A stretch of DNA of 64,000 nt, taken from Thiomicrorhabdus indica. Its GTDB lineage: Bacteria; Pseudomonadota; Gammaproteobacteria; Thiomicrospirales; Thiomicrospiraceae. The translations under genes were made by a program, and so were the position numbers. The notes below the pieces were generated by a model, which was not told the DNA's origin, made no database searches, and was given only the letters and a program-made list of their open reading frames with translations. Positions 44,881-54,478 of the stretch are shown one piece after another. The stretch's first letter is position 1. Every line of letters starts with the position of its first letter. Location: NCBI RefSeq assembly GCF_004293625.1, contig NZ_CP033040.1:2619001-2683000 (forward strand), written 5' to 3'.

Positions 44881-46688
44881 ATGATACCTTCCCATTCGTC
44901 CATCTGGAGTCGAACTAAAGTCTCGACTCTAAGCAATTTACTGCTAGTTATGATGTTGATTACAGGCATTTTCTTTACCAGTGCTTTTGCCTATCTTGGA
45001 AACGCTATTGATGACATTTCCGAGCTATGGCAAACAGTCCAAAGCCAATCTATAGCGAATCAAATGGTTAGCCAAGCTCTAAGCAAAGAAATACAGACCT
45101 TACAACAAACCAATATAGTGCTCTTAGGATTTGTACCCATTGCCGCTGGTTTTTTCTTTATTCTTATGTATGCCACACTGATTCATAAAATAGTTAGGCC
45201 ACTGAAAGGTTTAGAGCAAGGCATTGTTGACATAACCAGCCGTAATGATTTTCACTTGCGAATTGAACAAAAGCACCACGATGAGATTGGCATTGTCATT
45301 CAGCGCTTTAATGTGCTCGTTGATTCCTTAGAAAAAAATTTCGACTCTTTTAGCCATGCCTTAGAAAAAGTCAGTAACGGTGATTTTTCACAGCGCTGTC
45401 GACTTGAAGCCAGAGGCGACTTGGAAAAGATAAAAGACCGCCTTAATTCAACCTTTGATAGCGTCGAAGTAACTATGACCTCTCTGCAAGACGTTGCGCA
45501 TGGCATTGCCAATGGAGACTTTAGTGTTCGAGTCGATGAAAGAGTTAAAGGAACGATCCGAGATAAAGTCGATCATGCAATGAATTGTATGTCGACGATC
45601 ATCGATGAAATCAGTCAATTAATGCAACAGTTAAACCAAGGGGATTTCAGTGGTCAAATCCAGTGCGAAGCCTATGGACAGATGGCTGATTTAAAGCAAC
45701 ATATCAATGAATCTATCGCACACATTGCTATGGCCATACACTCTTTTAGTGAAGTCGTCGCAGCACAAGCTTCGGGAGACCTAACCAAAGAATTACCCAA
45801 AGAACGCTTCAAAGGCCAACTGCTCGATTTATCAGACGCAATCAATTATTCCATTTTCAAATTAACGAAGTCGTTGAAATGGTCATTGATACTTCAGAAT
45901 CCGTTAACCTTTCATCTGACAAAGTAGCACAAGGCTCTTCAGAAATTAACCTTCAAATGCAAGAACAAGCGAAAACAGTTGATAAATCCACAAGCACAAT
46001 CGAAGACCTCAATCGTTCAGTACAGACCAATATCAGTAATGCCCAAATGACCACACATGAAGCGAATTCTGTCACGCAAAAAGCGCAACAAGGTCATCAG
46101 GTAATGCAAAAGACCATTGAGGCCATGCAACGCATTCAAGAATCCAGCAAACAAATTGCTGAAATTGTTACCTTGATTGATAGTATTGCCTTCCAAACAA
46201 ACCTACTGGCTTTAAATGCAGCTGTCGAAGCCGCCAGAGCTGGCGAACATGGGCGAGGTTTTGCGGTTGTCGCTGGCGAAGTTCGTAACTTAGCGCAAAA
46301 GTCGGCAGATGCTGCCCACGACATCAAGCAACTGATTGAATCGAGTGTCAGCCGAATTGACCAAGGGACTGAACTCGTCAGTCAATCAGGAAATGCCTTG
46401 GCAGATATTAACCGCTCGATTGAGGAAATCAGTGTTCAAATCGCTAAAATCTCTGTTGCATCCGAGCAACAAGGTCACGGGGTTATTCAAGTACAAGAAG
46501 TGATTAATATGGTCAATCATTCAACTAAAACAAATTCTCAAATGATTTCTGAGACCCAGAATGAATCAGAAGAGCTACACAAGTTAGCCAAAAACCTACG
46601 TGAATACATCACTTTTTTCACAATTCGGCGTCAAGAAGAAAAAACAGGAACAAACGTCCTCCCTCCTCCAGCAAGAAATAAAACCTAA
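44881..46688 (+). pseudogene. Methyl-accepting chemotaxis protein with several HAMP-like repeats, interrupted by a frameshift
   Basis: One receptor read in two frames. Part 1 (to ~45857): ATG at 44881 behind GCGAGGT, two TM helices around a short (~35-residue) periplasmic loop, then HAMP-like repeats, each with an NGDF-type turn ([38 protein letters not shown]), about five in all. Part 2 has the methyl-accepting signalling domain with the hairpin tip [20 protein letters not shown] and [20 protein letters not shown]. The frames join at CCATTTTCAA (45851-45860): one extra T would give [16 protein letters not shown] and restore a ~600-residue protein. So a 1-nt deletion or a sequencing error is likely. 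If real, the receptor cannot signal. Confidence 0.85.
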
Positions 46689-46714
46689 ATTTTCTTAGGG
46701 CGGTTCAAGCCATT

Positions 46715-46912
46715 TTAGCTCTGCTGACTTTTTTCTTTTGGTTCATCCTCTTTTTTTACCGGCCGGTCAAATTCATCGTCATCCATTAAAATACGATGTG
46801 CTTGACCATCCATATCATCAAAAAAACCTTTTTTTGCCATCCAAATAAACGCCACGACTACTAAAAATCCAAATATCAAAACAAATGGAATTAAAACGTA
46901 AATCACATCCAT
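46715..46912 (-). CDS. ccoS: cbb3 oxidase maturation protein CcoS
   Basis: 65 residues with one N-terminal TM helix (LIPFVLIFGFLVVVAFIWMA) and a polar tail (GQAHRILMDDDEFDRPVK), the CcoS form. Needed for cofactor insertion into CcoN. It starts 11 bp after ccoI. An ACCGGCCGGT copy (46758) in the tail encodes Arg-Pro-Val. Confidence 0.9.
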   Translation of the reverse strand: MDVIYVLIPFVLIFGFLVVVAFIWMAKKGFFDDMDGQAHRILMDDDEFDRPVKKEDEPKEKSQQS

Positions 46913-46923
46913 AACTTATCTTC

Positions 46924-49455
46924 CTATACAAGGGGAGCTTTTGAACTCCGTGCTGACTCAGAGACCTGGTGAACAGCCTGACGTTTACGCATGGCTTTTT
47001 TACTAAAAAAGCTGCGAATTCGCGCAGCATTTCCAATAACCACTAGCGAACTCAATGGCATAGTAATCGCGGCAATTAACGGGGTTAAAGCACCGCTCAT
47101 CGCCAATGGCACCATGATAATATTGTAAGCAATAGAGCTGGCAATATTCTGCTTCACGGTACGTAAGGTTCGATTTGATAACGCAATCGCCGTATCAACC
47201 GACAGCAACTGGTTATTCATTAACACAATATCAGCACTTTCCATCGACACATCGGTTCCAGAGCCTAGAGCGATTCCAACATCAGCACGAACCAAAGCTG
47301 GTGCATCATTAATACCATCACCAATCATCACAACTTTTTCACCATTGGATTGTAGTCCTTGAATAGTGGTGTTTTTATCTTCTGGCAAAACTTCAGCAAT
47401 CACATTCATTCCACCGAGTTTTTCAGCAACTTGCTGCGCAACAACCTGCAGATCTCCACTCAATAAGGTCACTTGCTTGCCTTGAGCTTTCAAACGAGCA
47501 ATCAATTCAACCGCATCTTCACGAAGTTCATCTTCAAGATATAGAACACCTTGAACTTTGGCGTTCTTAGCCACCCACACGGCAGTTTGCGCTTTTTGAG
47601 CTCTCTGTAAAGTGTGCTCTCTCAAATCAAAAGACAATTCAATATCCTCTTCTTCAAACCAGCGAGCTGTACCAATGTGCCATTTTTCGCCTTCCACAGT
47701 TCCTGTCACGCCTTTTCCAGGAAAAGCTTTAAAATGCTCAACTTCCTGCAACTGGCTGACACGCAAATCTTCTTGCTGACAAATTGAATCAACTAAAGCT
47801 TGAGCCAAGCTGTGTTCTGAACGGTTTTCAATACTGGCAACCGCTTTAAAAGTGGCTTTCTTACCGGCCGGTGACAAATGATTTTCCGCTTCAAACCTAG
47901 CTAACTGCATTTTTCCTTTAGTCAACGTTCCAGTTTTATCAAAAACAAAATGGTCCATATCGCGAAGCGTTTCTAAAACCGTGCCATTTTTGACTAAAAT
48001 CCCATGCCGAGCCGAAACCCCTGAAGCCACAGCAATAGCCATGGGTGTGGCCAAACCAAACGCGCAAGGACAGGTAATAATTAGCACCGCTGTAGCCGTC
48101 ATAATTGCAAATTCGATATCCGCATTAAACAGCCAAAAGACAAAACTAAAAGCCGCCAAACTTAAAGTTACAGTGACAAACCACGGCATGATTTTATCGG
48201 CGGTGCATTGAATCGGGGCTTTGGAGCCTTGAGCTTCTTCTACCATGTGCACAATACGTCCAAGCTGAGTATTTTGTAAAATTGATTCAACCTCAACCAT
48301 CATGCTGCCATCGACATTCAATGTACCCGCTGCCACTTTTGAACCTGTTTGTTTGCGAACTTCACGTGATTCACCACTGAGCATGGACTCATTCACTAAT
48401 CCTTCGCCTTTTATGACTTGGCCATCTACAGGAAATTGTTCACCCGGTTTGACTAAGATTTGCATACCCTTAATTAAAGCTCTAACCGGCACAATTTTTT
48501 CTTCACCATCTTGCAGGCTTCGGGCAACTTTTGGCTGTAACTCCATTAGTCTTCGAGACGCATCCACCGCCTTGTTTTTGGAAATTGCTTCAAGATAACG
48601 CCCTATAAGCAACAAAAACATAAAATCAATTAAGGTATCAAAATACACATCACCAACATTCTCTGGATGAAGAGTGACCCACACCGAATACAAATAGGTC
48701 GTCAGCATTCCCAAACTAATCGAGACATCCATTCCAACAGTTCGCCCTTTCAAAGAAGTCATAGCTCCTTGAAAAAACGGTTTTCCAGAATAGGCAAGAG
48801 TAATAGTGGCAATGACTAACTGAATCCAATGAAAATAATTTCGGTATTCAGGGTCTTCATTCGCTCCCGTGTAAAGAGCAACAGAGAACCACATCGCATT
48901 CATCATTGCAAAACCGGCAAAACCAAGTCGATAGAGCAAATCACGATTAGCCTTTTTAGTGGCCGCTTCACTGACTGATGCATCGTAAGGGGTTGCATCG
49001 TAGCCAATACTATTCAAAGTTTTGATAATGTCGGATAACTTTACTTTCGAGTTATCCCAACGCAATTTGATTTGCTTATTGGTAAAGTTCACCCTAGCCA
49101 TAAGAATGCCATCGGTTTTCGCCAACGTATGTTCAATTAGCCAAACACAAGCAGCACAATGAATCGTCTCCGACATCAAAGTGATTTCACGACGATCACC
49201 CAGTTCATTTACATACTGCTCTTGAACTTCGTCATAATCATAAAACTCAATGTCTTTGTTCGGTGCAGGTGGCGGTGAAAGCAACTCACCTTCTGGGGTT
49301 CGCTGATAAAAGCTCTGCATACCAGACTCATAAATCACTTCACAAACCGAAGCACAACCATGACAACAGAAAGAGCGTTCTTCGCCCTCAATTGGTTTCA
49401 GAATCAAATCCCCTTCAGGAATCGCTTGCCCGCAGTGAAAACAGGTTTGTTGCAT
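46924..49455 (-). CDS. ccoI: Copper-exporting P1B-type ATPase CcoI (FixI) for cbb3 oxidase
   Basis: 843 residues from the ATG at 49455 (GAGAG ~10 nt upstream; a longer reading to 49557 lies in repeat DNA). The N-terminal Cys-rich part (CFHCGQ ... FCCHGCASVC) and HMA domain (IHCAACVWLIEHT) precede the eight-helix pump. P-type motifs: ITCPCAFGLATPMAI (CPC), FDKTGTLTKG (phospho-Asp), GDGINDAPALVRADV. It delivers copper to the periplasmic side for the CuB centre of CcoN. A hairpin terminator (49480-49501) precedes it, so it is probably transcribed with ccoS from its own promoter. Confidence 0.95.
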   Translation of the reverse strand: MQQTCFHCGQAIPEGDLILKPIEGEERSFCCHGCASVCEVIYESGMQSFYQRTPEGELLSPPPAPNKDIEFYDYDEVQEQYVNELGDRREITLMSETIHCAACVWLIEHTLAKTDGILMARVNFTNKQIKLRWDNSKVKLSDIIKTLNSIGYDATPYDASVSEAATKKANRDLLYRLGFAGFAMMNAMWFSVALYTGANEDPEYRNYFHWIQLVIATITLAYSGKPFFQGAMTSLKGRTVGMDVSISLGMLTTYLYSVWVTLHPENVGDVYFDTLIDFMFLLLIGRYLEAISKNKAVDASRRLMELQPKVARSLQDGEEKIVPVRALIKGMQILVKPGEQFPVDGQVIKGEGLVNESMLSGESREVRKQTGSKVAAGTLNVDGSMMVEVESILQNTQLGRIVHMVEEAQGSKAPIQCTADKIMPWFVTVTLSLAAFSFVFWLFNADIEFAIMTATAVLIITCPCAFGLATPMAIAVASGVSARHGILVKNGTVLETLRDMDHFVFDKTGTLTKGKMQLARFEAENHLSPAGKKATFKAVASIENRSEHSLAQALVDSICQQEDLRVSQLQEVEHFKAFPGKGVTGTVEGEKWHIGTARWFEEEDIELSFDLREHTLQRAQKAQTAVWVAKNAKVQGVLYLEDELREDAVELIARLKAQGKQVTLLSGDLQVVAQQVAEKLGGMNVIAEVLPEDKNTTIQGLQSNGEKVVMIGDGINDAPALVRADVGIALGSGTDVSMESADIVLMNNQLLSVDTAIALSNRTLRTVKQNIASSIAYNIIMVPLAMSGALTPLIAAITMPLSSLVVIGNAARIRSFFSKKAMRKRQAVHQVSESARSSKAPLV

Positions 49456-49479
49456 AGTTAGTAAACTCTCAAATACAAA

Positions 49480-49501
49480 AAACGCCGAAATCTCGGCGCT
49501 T
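49480..49501 (-). terminator. Terminator between fixH and ccoI
   Basis: Minus-strand GCGCCGAGATTTCGGCGTTTTTT: CGCCGA/TCGGCG stem, 4-nt loop and T6. It lies 25-46 bp upstream of the ccoI start. Confidence 0.85.
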
Positions 49502-49532
49502 AAAATTAACGATTGGAACTTATAGGTACTGA

Positions 49533-49650
49533 CAAAAATCGCTAGGGCATTGCGCAAAGGGCTTTAATTGAGAAGCTAAGCACTGCTTCCACAGGGTAAA
49601 TGAGCAACAACTCATGGTGAAAAGTCTTTTGCAGCCTGCCATATAATCTT
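49533..49650. repeat. Intergenic repeat family A, diverged copy 2
   Basis: Same block order as copy 1 but degraded: AAAATCGCTAGGGCATTGCG, GGCTTTAATTGAGAAGC, GGGTAAATGAGCAACAACTC, AAAGTCTTTTGCAGCCTGCC. It is arranged head-to-tail with the better-conserved copy at 49655. Together they fill the gap between ccoI and fixH (49502-49770). Confidence 0.7.
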
Positions 49651-49654
49651 TTAC

Positions 49655-49771
49655 AAACTCGCTATGGCACAGCGAAAAAGGCTTTTGTCGAGAAACGTAG
49701 CGGAGTTTACATAAAGTAAATGAGCAGCGTATCGCAGAAAAAGTCTTTTGCAGCCTGTCATAGTAGAGTTT
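49655..49771. repeat. Intergenic repeat family A, copy 3
   Basis: AAACTCGCTATGGCACAGCG to GTCATAGTAGAGTTT, with internal TCGAGAAACGTAGCGGAGTT identical to copy 1. Terminal inverted repeats are AAACTCGCTATG / AAACTCTACTATG. Its last base coincides with the third position of the fixH stop codon (TTA at 49771-49773 on the plus strand), so the element is directly fused to the gene end. Confidence 0.8.
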
Positions 49772-50289
49772 TATTCTGGATCCTGAACCATGATTGAACG
49801 CCCAATACTATAACGGTTCTCGCCTTGCGTCACTTCCATAATCAAATCCCACTTTCCTTTGGGCGTTAAAGTGAAATCTGCAGTATAAACCCCTTTTTCA
49901 CCGGCCGGTTGTAAAGGTAGTTCACCATCTAGATCTCGATCTGACGGACGATAGTAATACAGAACGGCTGTCTCAACATCCATGGCATTGCCATCTTTAT
50001 CCAAAACACTTACCACGACTTTTTGCGGCTTTCCTTCAGACATCAGTGGCAAATCAACATTTAGCTGCCAACCCAAAGTTTCCATCCGTTTTCGTTCAGC
50101 AAGAATCTTATCCATATTCTTACCTTTCTCGTAGAAATCCTCAATCACCAGCCCTGGGTTAGTAACAATTGCCATACTGACCATGAAAAAATTGACGGCT
50201 AACACAATCGTTAAGATCGTCACCCAAGCTATAACGAATGGGTTCTTCCAAACATTACTCCAATCTCGCTGATCCTTTTTATCAGCCAT
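49771..50289 (-). CDS. fixH: FixH/CcoH-family cbb3 oxidase assembly protein
   Basis: 172 residues from the ATG at 50289 (AAGGA 7 nt upstream). One TM helix ([20 protein letters not shown]) anchors a periplasmic domain with [24 protein letters not shown] and [14 protein letters not shown], as in FixH. Supports cbb3 maturation. Flanked by terminators on both sides, it seems to be a separate transcription unit. ACCGGCCGGT at 49900 gives Pro-Ala-Gly in [10 protein letters not shown]. Confidence 0.9.
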   Translation of the reverse strand: MADKKDQRDWSNVWKNPFVIAWVTILTIVLAVNFFMVSMAIVTNPGLVIEDFYEKGKNMDKILAERKRMETLGWQLNVDLPLMSEGKPQKVVVSVLDKDGNAMDVETAVLYYYRPSDRDLDGELPLQPAGEKGVYTADFTLTPKGKWDLIMEVTQGENRYSIGRSIMVQDPE

Positions 50290-50315
50290 ATTCAATCCTT
50301 TAATTTATTGCAGGT

Positions 50316-50354
50316 ACAAAAAAGCCCCACTAATGAAATTTTGATTAGAGGGGC
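50316..50354 (-). terminator. Terminator after ccoG
   Basis: Minus-strand GCCCCTCTAAT...ATTAGTGGGGC stem followed by T6 (plus-strand AAAAAAGCCCC at 50318-50328). It separates ccoG from fixH. Confidence 0.8.
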
Positions 50355-50426
50355 ATTATAGCGATTAGCCAGTCAAGCTGTCTTAAAAAACACTGACTTG
50401 GCTATAAGCAAATTAAGGGCTTAAAC

Positions 50427-51899
50427 CTAGCGGACTTTTGGCCCAATAAACACACTGTCATAGGTTGTATTAATTTGTGGATTATTTACATCTTCAACAT
50501 GAATCTGAATCGGTGTATTGGTATCCGTCAGCTGTTTACGGGGAATTTGAACAAACAAGGTCGCAGTTCCAACATTCCCAGGCTGAATTTGAATATTGTC
50601 AGCCACATCCACTTTCATACCTTCAGGACCCGTTACATGAACTCGAGCATGCATTATTTCAGCACCTTTGTTCACAATTTTCAAAGTCCATTTATTTTTG
50701 ATAGAACCATCACTCATTTGCATAAACAGAGGTGAACGTTCATGGAGAGCTTTCACATCAATCGGGCTCATGCTTAAAAGCCCCCATACAATCATAATTG
50801 CCGCAAAAGACATAATAAATGAATAAACAATCACACGAGGTCGCTTCCAGATGGCTGGTAGCTTTTTGCCTGTAAACTCTTGCAAAGAAGCGTAGCGAAT
50901 CAGTCCTTTAGGTTTTTTGATTTTTTCCATGACTGAGTCACAGGCATCAATACAAAGTCCACAAGTGATACAGCCAAACTGCTGCCCACGACGAATATCG
51001 ACTCCGGTTGGGCAAACAGCTACACATAGATTACAGTCAATACAGTCACCCAATTGCGGAGCCTCTTCTCCAGGCTTAGGTCGTTTCATACGACCACGAG
51101 GTTCACCACGGTCTTGATCATAGGTAGGTACCACAGTCTGCGTATCAATCATCGCACCCTGAATTCTTGCATAAGGACAAAAACCAATACAGGTTTGTTC
51201 ACGCAAAAAACCTGCAAAAAAGTAAGTTGCGAACCCTAAAACAAGAACCGTCGTAGTTTCAACACTGCCCCATTCAAAGGTAAAAAGACGTGCCCATAAA
51301 TCGATCGCATCGGTAAAGTACGCCACAAAACTGAATGACGTAGCGAAACCAATCAACAACCAAATCAAATGCTTTGGTGCCTTGATACGAATTTTCTCGA
51401 AACTCATTGGCGCCTTATCAAGCTTTTGACGTTTGTTTGGCTGTCCTTCAAACTTTTCTTCAATCCAAGTAAACACATCTGTCCAAACCGTATGAAAACA
51501 GAAATACCCACACCAAAGTCTACCAGCTATTGCAGTTGAGGCCGCAAGCAGCAACGCAAAGAAAAGCAAAATCATCGCAAGAATCCAAATATCTTGCGGA
51601 AGAATTGTCAAACCAAAGATATGGAACTGTCGATTCGCTAAATCCCATAGAATCGCTTGCTGACCGTCCCATCGAAGATAAGGTCCCACAAATAAAATAA
51701 TCCAGAAGGAAGCCACCAACCATTTAAACTTTCTAAAGTTCCCAGGAATACGTTTGGCATGCACCGTTCCTTCGGTATGAATCGGAAGCAATTCAACCCC
51801 GATATTTTCGAGATTTTTATTACTAGTTTCAACGCTTAGCTTATCGAGGACGTTGGAACTCGTACCGTCTTGCGCGGCGTTTTTTTCATTTTCGGACAT
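50427..51899 (-). CDS. ccoG: CcoG/FixG-type ferredoxin-like cbb3 assembly protein (cupric reductase)
   Basis: 490 residues. A ~40-residue polar N-terminus is followed by five TM helices (KWLVASFWIILFVGPYL, DIWILAMILLFFALLLAAST). LWCGYFCFHTVWTD and TCIGFCPYARIQGAMID are conserved, and two 4Fe-4S sites follow (CIDCNLCVAVCPTGVD and CITCGLCIDACDSVM). The C-terminal ~110 residues form the Ig-like domain typical of CcoG. It reduces Cu(II) for the oxidase copper centre. No SD consensus is visible near the ATG at 51899. Confidence 0.94.
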   Translation of the reverse strand: MSENEKNAAQDGTSSNVLDKLSVETSNKNLENIGVELLPIHTEGTVHAKRIPGNFRKFKWLVASFWIILFVGPYLRWDGQQAILWDLANRQFHIFGLTILPQDIWILAMILLFFALLLAASTAIAGRLWCGYFCFHTVWTDVFTWIEEKFEGQPNKRQKLDKAPMSFEKIRIKAPKHLIWLLIGFATSFSFVAYFTDAIDLWARLFTFEWGSVETTTVLVLGFATYFFAGFLREQTCIGFCPYARIQGAMIDTQTVVPTYDQDRGEPRGRMKRPKPGEEAPQLGDCIDCNLCVAVCPTGVDIRRGQQFGCITCGLCIDACDSVMEKIKKPKGLIRYASLQEFTGKKLPAIWKRPRVIVYSFIMSFAAIMIVWGLLSMSPIDVKALHERSPLFMQMSDGSIKNKWTLKIVNKGAEIMHARVHVTGPEGMKVDVADNIQIQPGNVGTATLFVQIPRKQLTDTNTPIQIHVEDVNNPQINTTYDSVFIGPKVR

Positions 51900-52155
51900 A
51901 TCGCAATCCTTGCTTAAAGAGCCAATTGGAATTTAAAAAATTTACTATACCGTTATTTGGACAGCGAAAACTTAACTGGAATTAAATTCCAATGAACTTT
52001 CCATGAAATTCGCCAACCACATAAAAGATTCCACATTCTAAACAGGGCTTAGGGGTTTCACGAGATAAAATTATTTATTACAAAGCTTTTAGTCTGTTTA
52101 TCAAAACATCACAATCAATACCGGCCGGTATTTTATTAAACAAATTTTAAATACA

Positions 52156-52181
52156 AAAAAACCCGAACAAGTCGGGCTTTA
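52156..52181 (-). terminator. Terminator of the ccoNOQP operon
   Basis: Minus-strand CCCGACTTGTTCGGGTTTTTTT: CCCGA/TCGGG stem, 5-nt loop and T7, about 20 bp after the small gene's stop. The 301-bp gap 51900-52200 also has a palindrome copy (52120-52129) and AT-rich sequence upstream of ccoG. Confidence 0.85.
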
Positions 52182-52200
52182 ATGTTCAGTGCGTGCAAAA

Positions 52201-52341
52201 TTACTTTTGCTCGTCTTCCTTGTCTTCCATGCCTTCCATACCACGGAAAGCCTTATAACCAAAACCAAGTAGGGCTACGATTGAAAGTACCAGAGCGCCA
52301 ATTGAACCCCATAGTACCCAGTCATTATTTAAATCACCCAT
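52201..52341 (-). CDS. 46-residue single-TM protein at the end of the cbb3 operon
   Basis: Too short for standard ORF cut-offs. ATG at 52341 is preceded by AAAAGGAGT, and the sequence is MGDLNNDWVLWGSIGALVL... with one hydrophobic segment (GSIGALVLSIVALLGFGY, ~12-29) and an acidic tail (GMEDKEDEQK). It lies 65 bp after ccoP and ahead of the operon terminator. The strong SD, TM helix and position support a real gene. It might be a small oxidase subunit like CcoM or CcoQ, but no sequence identity with those is claimed. Confidence 0.75.
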   Translation of the reverse strand: MGDLNNDWVLWGSIGALVLSIVALLGFGYKAFRGMEGMEDKEDEQK

Positions 52342-52406
52342 AATCGACTCCTTTTCATTGAGAGTTTGGAACGAATTAAAGGAGGAACCCCCCCTTTATT
52401 CATTGC

Positions 52407-53339
52407 TTACTGGCCACCGCCTAACTGGTGAACATAAACAGATAGACGCTTGATGTTAACATCTGCATCTGGCAAACGTTCTTTGAACGAAGGCATGATT
52501 GCTTGGCGAGTTCCTTCAATGTACTTACCATCTTTCTTAACGTTAACACCATAAGTTACTACGTTCTTAACCATCTCTCTGATTTTTTCTTGATCAGTTT
52601 CATATGGATTACCGAAACGCCAAATTTGGTCAGTAAGGTTTGCCGCACCTGCAGGTGCAAGAGGCTTACCAGCTGGACCGTGACAGGCTAGACACATGCC
52701 TTTTGCATAAACCGCTTTACCGGCAGCAAAAGCAGCATCATTACCCTTACCTTCAGAAAGTGCAACAACGTAATCTGTTACTTGATCAATTTCTTCATCA
52801 GTTAGGTTACCCATCATTCCTTTCGCAGGCATATTGCCTACTCGGCCTTGGATTAGAGAGGCTTCGATTTGTTTGACGTTTCCACCCCACAACCAATCAT
52901 CATCCGCCAGAACGGGGAAGTTAGGGTTACCAGCACCACCAGCACCGTGGCAGGCTGCACAGTAGTCACCAAAGAGTACTTTTGAAGTTGCTACCGCATA
53001 ATTCTTAAGCTCTTCATCTTTCAAGATTTGATCAACTGACATGGCTGCAAGCTGCTCTTCTTTATCTGCGAACTTCGCAACACGCCAATCTTTAAGAACC
53101 TTATAGTCTTCTTTGTACTCTTCAATTTGCGTCCAGCCAGTTAGACCTTTCGTAAATTCACCCGTCTTATCCGTTAATGGAATTACTGGATAATAGAGTG
53201 TGTAAAAGATGATCATGATAAAACCAGCGTAGAACGATAGCATCCACCATAGTGGCGGTGGGTTATCTAATTCACGAAGATCTTCATCCCAAATGTGACC
53301 AGTATTCCCTTCATCTGGCCATGGGTTATGACTTGCCAT
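52407..53339 (-). CDS. ccoP: cbb3 oxidase diheme cytochrome c subunit CcoP
   Basis: 310 residues. One TM helix in the N-terminal third (PPLWWMLSFYAGFIMIIFYT) and two haem c sites, CAACHGAGG and CLACHGPAG. It is the entry for electrons from soluble cytochromes to CcoO. WTQIEEYKEDYKVLKDW and the C-terminal VYVHQLGGGQ are typical. TTGAGGAGAAATAAC precedes the ATG. Confidence 0.97.
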   Translation of the reverse strand: MASHNPWPDEGNTGHIWDEDLRELDNPPPLWWMLSFYAGFIMIIFYTLYYPVIPLTDKTGEFTKGLTGWTQIEEYKEDYKVLKDWRVAKFADKEEQLAAMSVDQILKDEELKNYAVATSKVLFGDYCAACHGAGGAGNPNFPVLADDDWLWGGNVKQIEASLIQGRVGNMPAKGMMGNLTDEEIDQVTDYVVALSEGKGNDAAFAAGKAVYAKGMCLACHGPAGKPLAPAGAANLTDQIWRFGNPYETDQEKIREMVKNVVTYGVNVKKDGKYIEGTRQAIMPSFKERLPDADVNIKRLSVYVHQLGGGQ

Positions 53340-53388
53340 TGTTATTTCTCCTCAGAATGATCGGAGCTGTTGAGCTTCCAACAGTCTC

Positions 53389-53574
53389 CTAGTCGTCATC
53401 ATTAAGAATTTTATATTTCTGCTCTTCCATCTCTTTACGTTTCGATGGACGCAGGGCTATCCAGAATGTAATTGCCATTCCTAGGAAAACCAAAACCGTA
53501 ATGATCAATCCAGCCCAATCTTGGCCAGTCATGGCTGACCAGTCAGTGCTGAAATAACGTTCTAAACTACTCAT
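53389..53574 (-). CDS. ccoQ: cbb3 oxidase small subunit CcoQ
   Basis: 61 residues with one TM helix (WAGLIITVLVFLGMAITFWI) and a charged C-terminus, the standard CcoQ form. The ATG overlaps the ccoO stop by one base (TAATG), so translation is coupled. Stabilises the oxidase complex. Confidence 0.93.
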   Translation of the reverse strand: MSSLERYFSTDWSAMTGQDWAGLIITVLVFLGMAITFWIALRPSKRKEMEEQKYKILNDDD

Positions 53575-54404
53575 TATTCACGATAAACTTTGCTGTCATC
53601 CAGCTTAACCATCGTTCCTAAGACTTGCAGATAAGCAACCATTGCATCCATTTCTGTTTTGCCTTCAATTGCTTTGTCTGCGTTTTCAATTTCTTCATCT
53701 GTATATGGAACACCCAGAGTACGCATGACTTCTAAACGTTTTTTCATATCACGTTTCGTGCCGAAGAAATCTTGTGAAACCATGTTGTCTGACAACCAAG
53801 GATAGGCTGGCATAACAGATTCTGGTACCAAATCTTGTGGACGAATTAAGTGCATAACATGCCATTCATCCGAGTATTTACCACCAAGACGTGCTAAATC
53901 AGGACCTGTACGCTTAGAACCCCATTGCATTGGGTGATCATACATAGACTCAGTTGCTAAAGAGTAGTGACCGTAACGCTCACGCTCATCACGGAACGGA
54001 CGAATCATTTGCGAGTGACAAATATAACAACCTTCACGAAGATAAAGATCACGACCTGCTAACTCAAGAGGTGTGTATGGACGAACCCCATCACCTGCTT
54101 TCCAGTCAACAAGCTTCTCGTTACCGTTTTTATCAATCGTATAAAGTGTTTTGTCAGAGACGATTTTACCGTCTTCTTCCGTAAAGGTACGTTCCCAAAC
54201 CAATTCTGGGAACTTTTCATTTTTGGCATTACCGTATTTATCGGTTTGTTCTGTATAGTCGACTGCTGATTTCAAATAAAACAGCGGAACGATTTCTACG
54301 ATCCCTGCGATAGATACTGCCAAAGCGGTAGCAAGAAATAATCCGAAGATATTTCTCTCTAAACCGTCTTGTAAATTCTTAGGCTTATCATCATGGTTTG
54401 ACAT
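53574..54404 (-). CDS. ccoO: cbb3 oxidase monoheme cytochrome c subunit CcoO
   Basis: 276 residues. N-terminal TM helix ([20 protein letters not shown]), a single haem c motif in [20 protein letters not shown] and the family segments [17 protein letters not shown] and PAYPWL. Accepts electrons from CcoP and passes them to CcoN. It is 74 bp downstream of ccoN. Confidence 0.97.
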   Translation of the reverse strand: MSNHDDKPKNLQDGLERNIFGLFLATALAVSIAGIVEIVPLFYLKSAVDYTEQTDKYGNAKNEKFPELVWERTFTEEDGKIVSDKTLYTIDKNGNEKLVDWKAGDGVRPYTPLELAGRDLYLREGCYICHSQMIRPFRDERERYGHYSLATESMYDHPMQWGSKRTGPDLARLGGKYSDEWHVMHLIRPQDLVPESVMPAYPWLSDNMVSQDFFGTKRDMKKRLEVMRTLGVPYTDEEIENADKAIEGKTEMDAMVAYLQVLGTMVKLDDSKVYRE

Positions 54405-54478
54405 GAGTTTTTGCTCCTCAACTCATTAATTCCGTTTTCTGCACCCCTGTAAAACAGAGGTGCACACTACGTTATGGA

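Noticed and set aside
45879-46688. Second half of the chemoreceptor as an independent soluble MCP-like gene
   Set aside because: No SD at 45879 and the frame continues upstream to join the HAMP part after one base; a broken single gene is simpler.
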